This document shows, one piece after another, positions 62,896 through 64,000 of a stretch of 64,000 nucleotides of DNA. Each line of letters opens with the position of its first letter. The first letter of the stretch is position 1. Both the position numbers and the translations under genes were made by a program. Origin of the DNA: Cryobacterium frigoriphilum (lineage in GTDB: Bacteria; Actinomycetota; Actinomycetes; Actinomycetales; Microbacteriaceae); assembly GCF_004403305.1 (NCBI RefSeq), contig NZ_SOHE01000060.1:61608-125607 (forward strand), written 5' to 3'. The notes under the pieces were generated by a model. It was given only the letters and a program-made list of their open reading frames with translations. It had not been told where the DNA came from and did no database searches.

Positions 62896-63870
62896 ATGGA
62901 TGTTTTCAGCCCCCTCTTCGACGCGTTCGCGCTGCCCTTCATGTCCCGGGCGCTCGTTGTGCTCGTGGTGCTCAGCCTCGTCGCCGGCCTCGTCGGCGTG
63001 CTCGTCAACCTGCGCGGGCTCGAATTCATCAGCGACGGCCTCACGCACGCCGTCTTTCCGGGCATCGCGATCGGTTTCGTCTGGGGCGGCCGCGACGGCC
63101 TGTTTCTCGGTGCCATGATTGCCGCGCTGCTCGCCGCCGTGGTGCTCACCCTGATCGTGCGCCGCGCGGTGACAACGGATGCCGCCATCGCCATCGTCTT
63201 CACGGCCATGTTCAGCGTGGGCGTCATCGTGGTTTCACGGGAAACCAACTATGTCGGGCAGCTCGAGCAGCTGCTGTTCGGCAGGTTGCTCACCGTGAGC
63301 CCGACCGAGGTCGTGCAGACCATCGTCATCTGCGGAGTCGCGCTGCTGCTCGTCGGGCTCACGCTCAAGGAGCAGGTCTTTCGTGCCTTCGACCGCACGT
63401 ACAGCGCCGCGGCGGGCTTTCGCCCGCTCGTTCTCGACATGCTGCTCAACGTCGCGATCGCCCTCGTCGTGGTGGCGGCGAGCAACGCGGTCGGCAACCT
63501 GCTCGTGCTTGCCGTGCTGATTGTGCCGGGCGCCTTCGCCCGGCTCGTGACCCAGCGGGTCTGGTGGCTCTTCCCCCTCGCGGCCGGCTTCGCCGGGCTC
63601 TGCGCCTGGTTCGGGCTCGCGCTCGGGTACGAGGCATCCGTCAACAACGGCATCGACCTGCCGAGCGGCGCGACCGTCGTGCTCGTGCTCGTGGCCGGAT
63701 ACGCGGTCGCCTTCCTCGTGCGACTCGCGGTCGATCGCGTTCGCGGCGGCACCGTCGCAGGGACCGCCGTCGCGCGTCGCGCGGGACCTGCGCCGCTGCG
63801 CGGTAGGCGTGCCACCCGCGCAGCGGCGCAGGTCCCGCGTAACTCCGCCAACAGCGGAGTGCGACACTGA
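62896..63870 (+). CDS. znuB: zinc ABC transporter permease
   Basis: A 324-residue permease of the ABC-3 family with about eight TM helices. The family start ([33 protein letters not shown], recognisable by [12 protein letters not shown]) and LLTVSPTEV are present. After the last TM (about residue 280) an unconserved Arg/Ala/Pro-rich tail of about 40 residues is encoded largely by a long perfect inverted repeat (63780-63839), so it was probably added by an insertion. The stop overlaps the next gene's ATG by one base. Confidence 0.92.
   Translation: MDVFSPLFDAFALPFMSRALVVLVVLSLVAGLVGVLVNLRGLEFISDGLTHAVFPGIAIGFVWGGRDGLFLGAMIAALLAAVVLTLIVRRAVTTDAAIAIVFTAMFSVGVIVVSRETNYVGQLEQLLFGRLLTVSPTEVVQTIVICGVALLLVGLTLKEQVFRAFDRTYSAAAGFRPLVLDMLLNVAIALVVVAASNAVGNLLVLAVLIVPGAFARLVTQRVWWLFPLAAGFAGLCAWFGLALGYEASVNNGIDLPSGATVVLVLVAGYAVAFLVRLAVDRVRGGTVAGTAVARRAGPAPLRGRRATRAAAQVPRNSANSGVRH
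63780..63839. repeat. 24-bp perfect inverted repeat within the znuB 3' end
   Basis: Positions 63780-63803 (starting CGCGGGACCTGCGCC) are exactly complementary to 63816-63839 with a 12-base loop. A second small hairpin, ACTCCGC-caaca-GCGGAGT at 63842-63860, follows. Together they encode the last residues of ZnuB and end ten bases before the second permease gene. Confidence 0.9.
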
Positions 63871-64000
63871 TGGGCTATTTTGCACAGGCGCTGCTTGCCG
63901 CCGTGACGATCGGCGCCCTCAGCGGACTCGTCGGCACCCTCGTGGTGCTGCGCCGCCGCACCTTCTTCGCCCAGGCCCTCACTCACGCGACCTTCCCGGG
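63870..64000 (+). CDS. second ABC-3 family zinc permease (partial)
   Basis: The ATG at 63870 overlaps the znuB stop (TGATG). The 43 visible residues ([19 protein letters not shown], then LVVLRRRTFFAQALTHATFPG) form the first TM and the conserved QALTHATFPG element of ABC-3 metal permeases, parallel to GLTHAVFPG in the upstream permease. The two probably form a heterodimeric channel with ZnuC. The gene is cut by the window edge. Confidence 0.88.
   Translation, partial: MGYFAQALLAAVTIGALSGLVGTLVVLRRRTFFAQALTHATFP

Overview
The window is the replication-origin region of a high-GC actinobacterium. Gene content and order point to Micrococcales, most likely Microbacteriaceae: the fhaA-fhaB-pstP-rodA-pbpA-pknA-pknB signalling/cell-wall cluster beside a tRNA-Leu, class E sortase with trpG/pabA, crgA, DUF3566-gyrA-gyrB, a DUF6049-murJ operon, and a ribosomal protein S6 with a long Ala/Lys/Pro tail. 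The genus cannot be fixed from sequence reading alone.

Layout. 1-11.3 kb: an EI24 membrane protein, two minus-strand membrane proteins (one with a J domain), tRNA-Leu, then the Ser/Thr phospho-signalling and peptidoglycan operon. 11.4-16.1 kb: trpG/pabA, a 53-residue membrane protein and sortase E; crgA; a rhomboid protease and cyclophilin; tRNA-Ala and tRNA-Ile. 16.1-25.9 kb (minus): DUF3566, gyrA, gyrB, dciA, recF, dnaN, dnaA, with oriC between dnaN and dnaA. 26.2-31.4 kb (plus): rpmH, rnpA, yidD, yidC, jag, rsmG, parA, parB. Genes on both sides of oriC run away from it, with the two forks.

31.4-33.35 kb is the odd part. Four parS sites lie in or beside two blocks of one 26-bp REP-like repeat (a fifth overlaps the parA start). 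The first block holds 13 scattered copies, eight of them forming four hairpin pairs. The second is an 81-bp tandem array with 16 copies of the 26-mer. Between the blocks is a GIY-YIG nuclease gene of visibly lower GC. I consider this repeat/nuclease locus the best candidate for an undescribed system.

33.35-42.8 kb: ddl, an aminotransferase, trxA, trxB, murJ, DUF6049, CCA-adding enzyme. 43.1-47 kb: rpsF-ssb-rpsR-rplI and dnaB, with an origin-like cluster of DnaA boxes in front of dnaB. 47.1-50.4 kb: a copper-handling set (membrane protein, CopC, PCu(A)C) ending in a Tat-exported DyP peroxidase. 50.5-55.6 kb: small membrane proteins, purB, a low-molecular-weight phosphatase, and a coupled pair (small helical protein plus membrane-associated alpha/beta hydrolase). 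56-60.9 kb: hisC and a 2-oxoacid dehydrogenase E1alpha-E1beta-E2 operon. 60.9 kb to the end: a zinc ABC transporter behind a Zur-type operator, with a second permease gene cut by the window edge.

Most of the window is conserved core machinery. The unusual content is in non-coding structure: repeats, hairpins, parS and DnaA-box placement.
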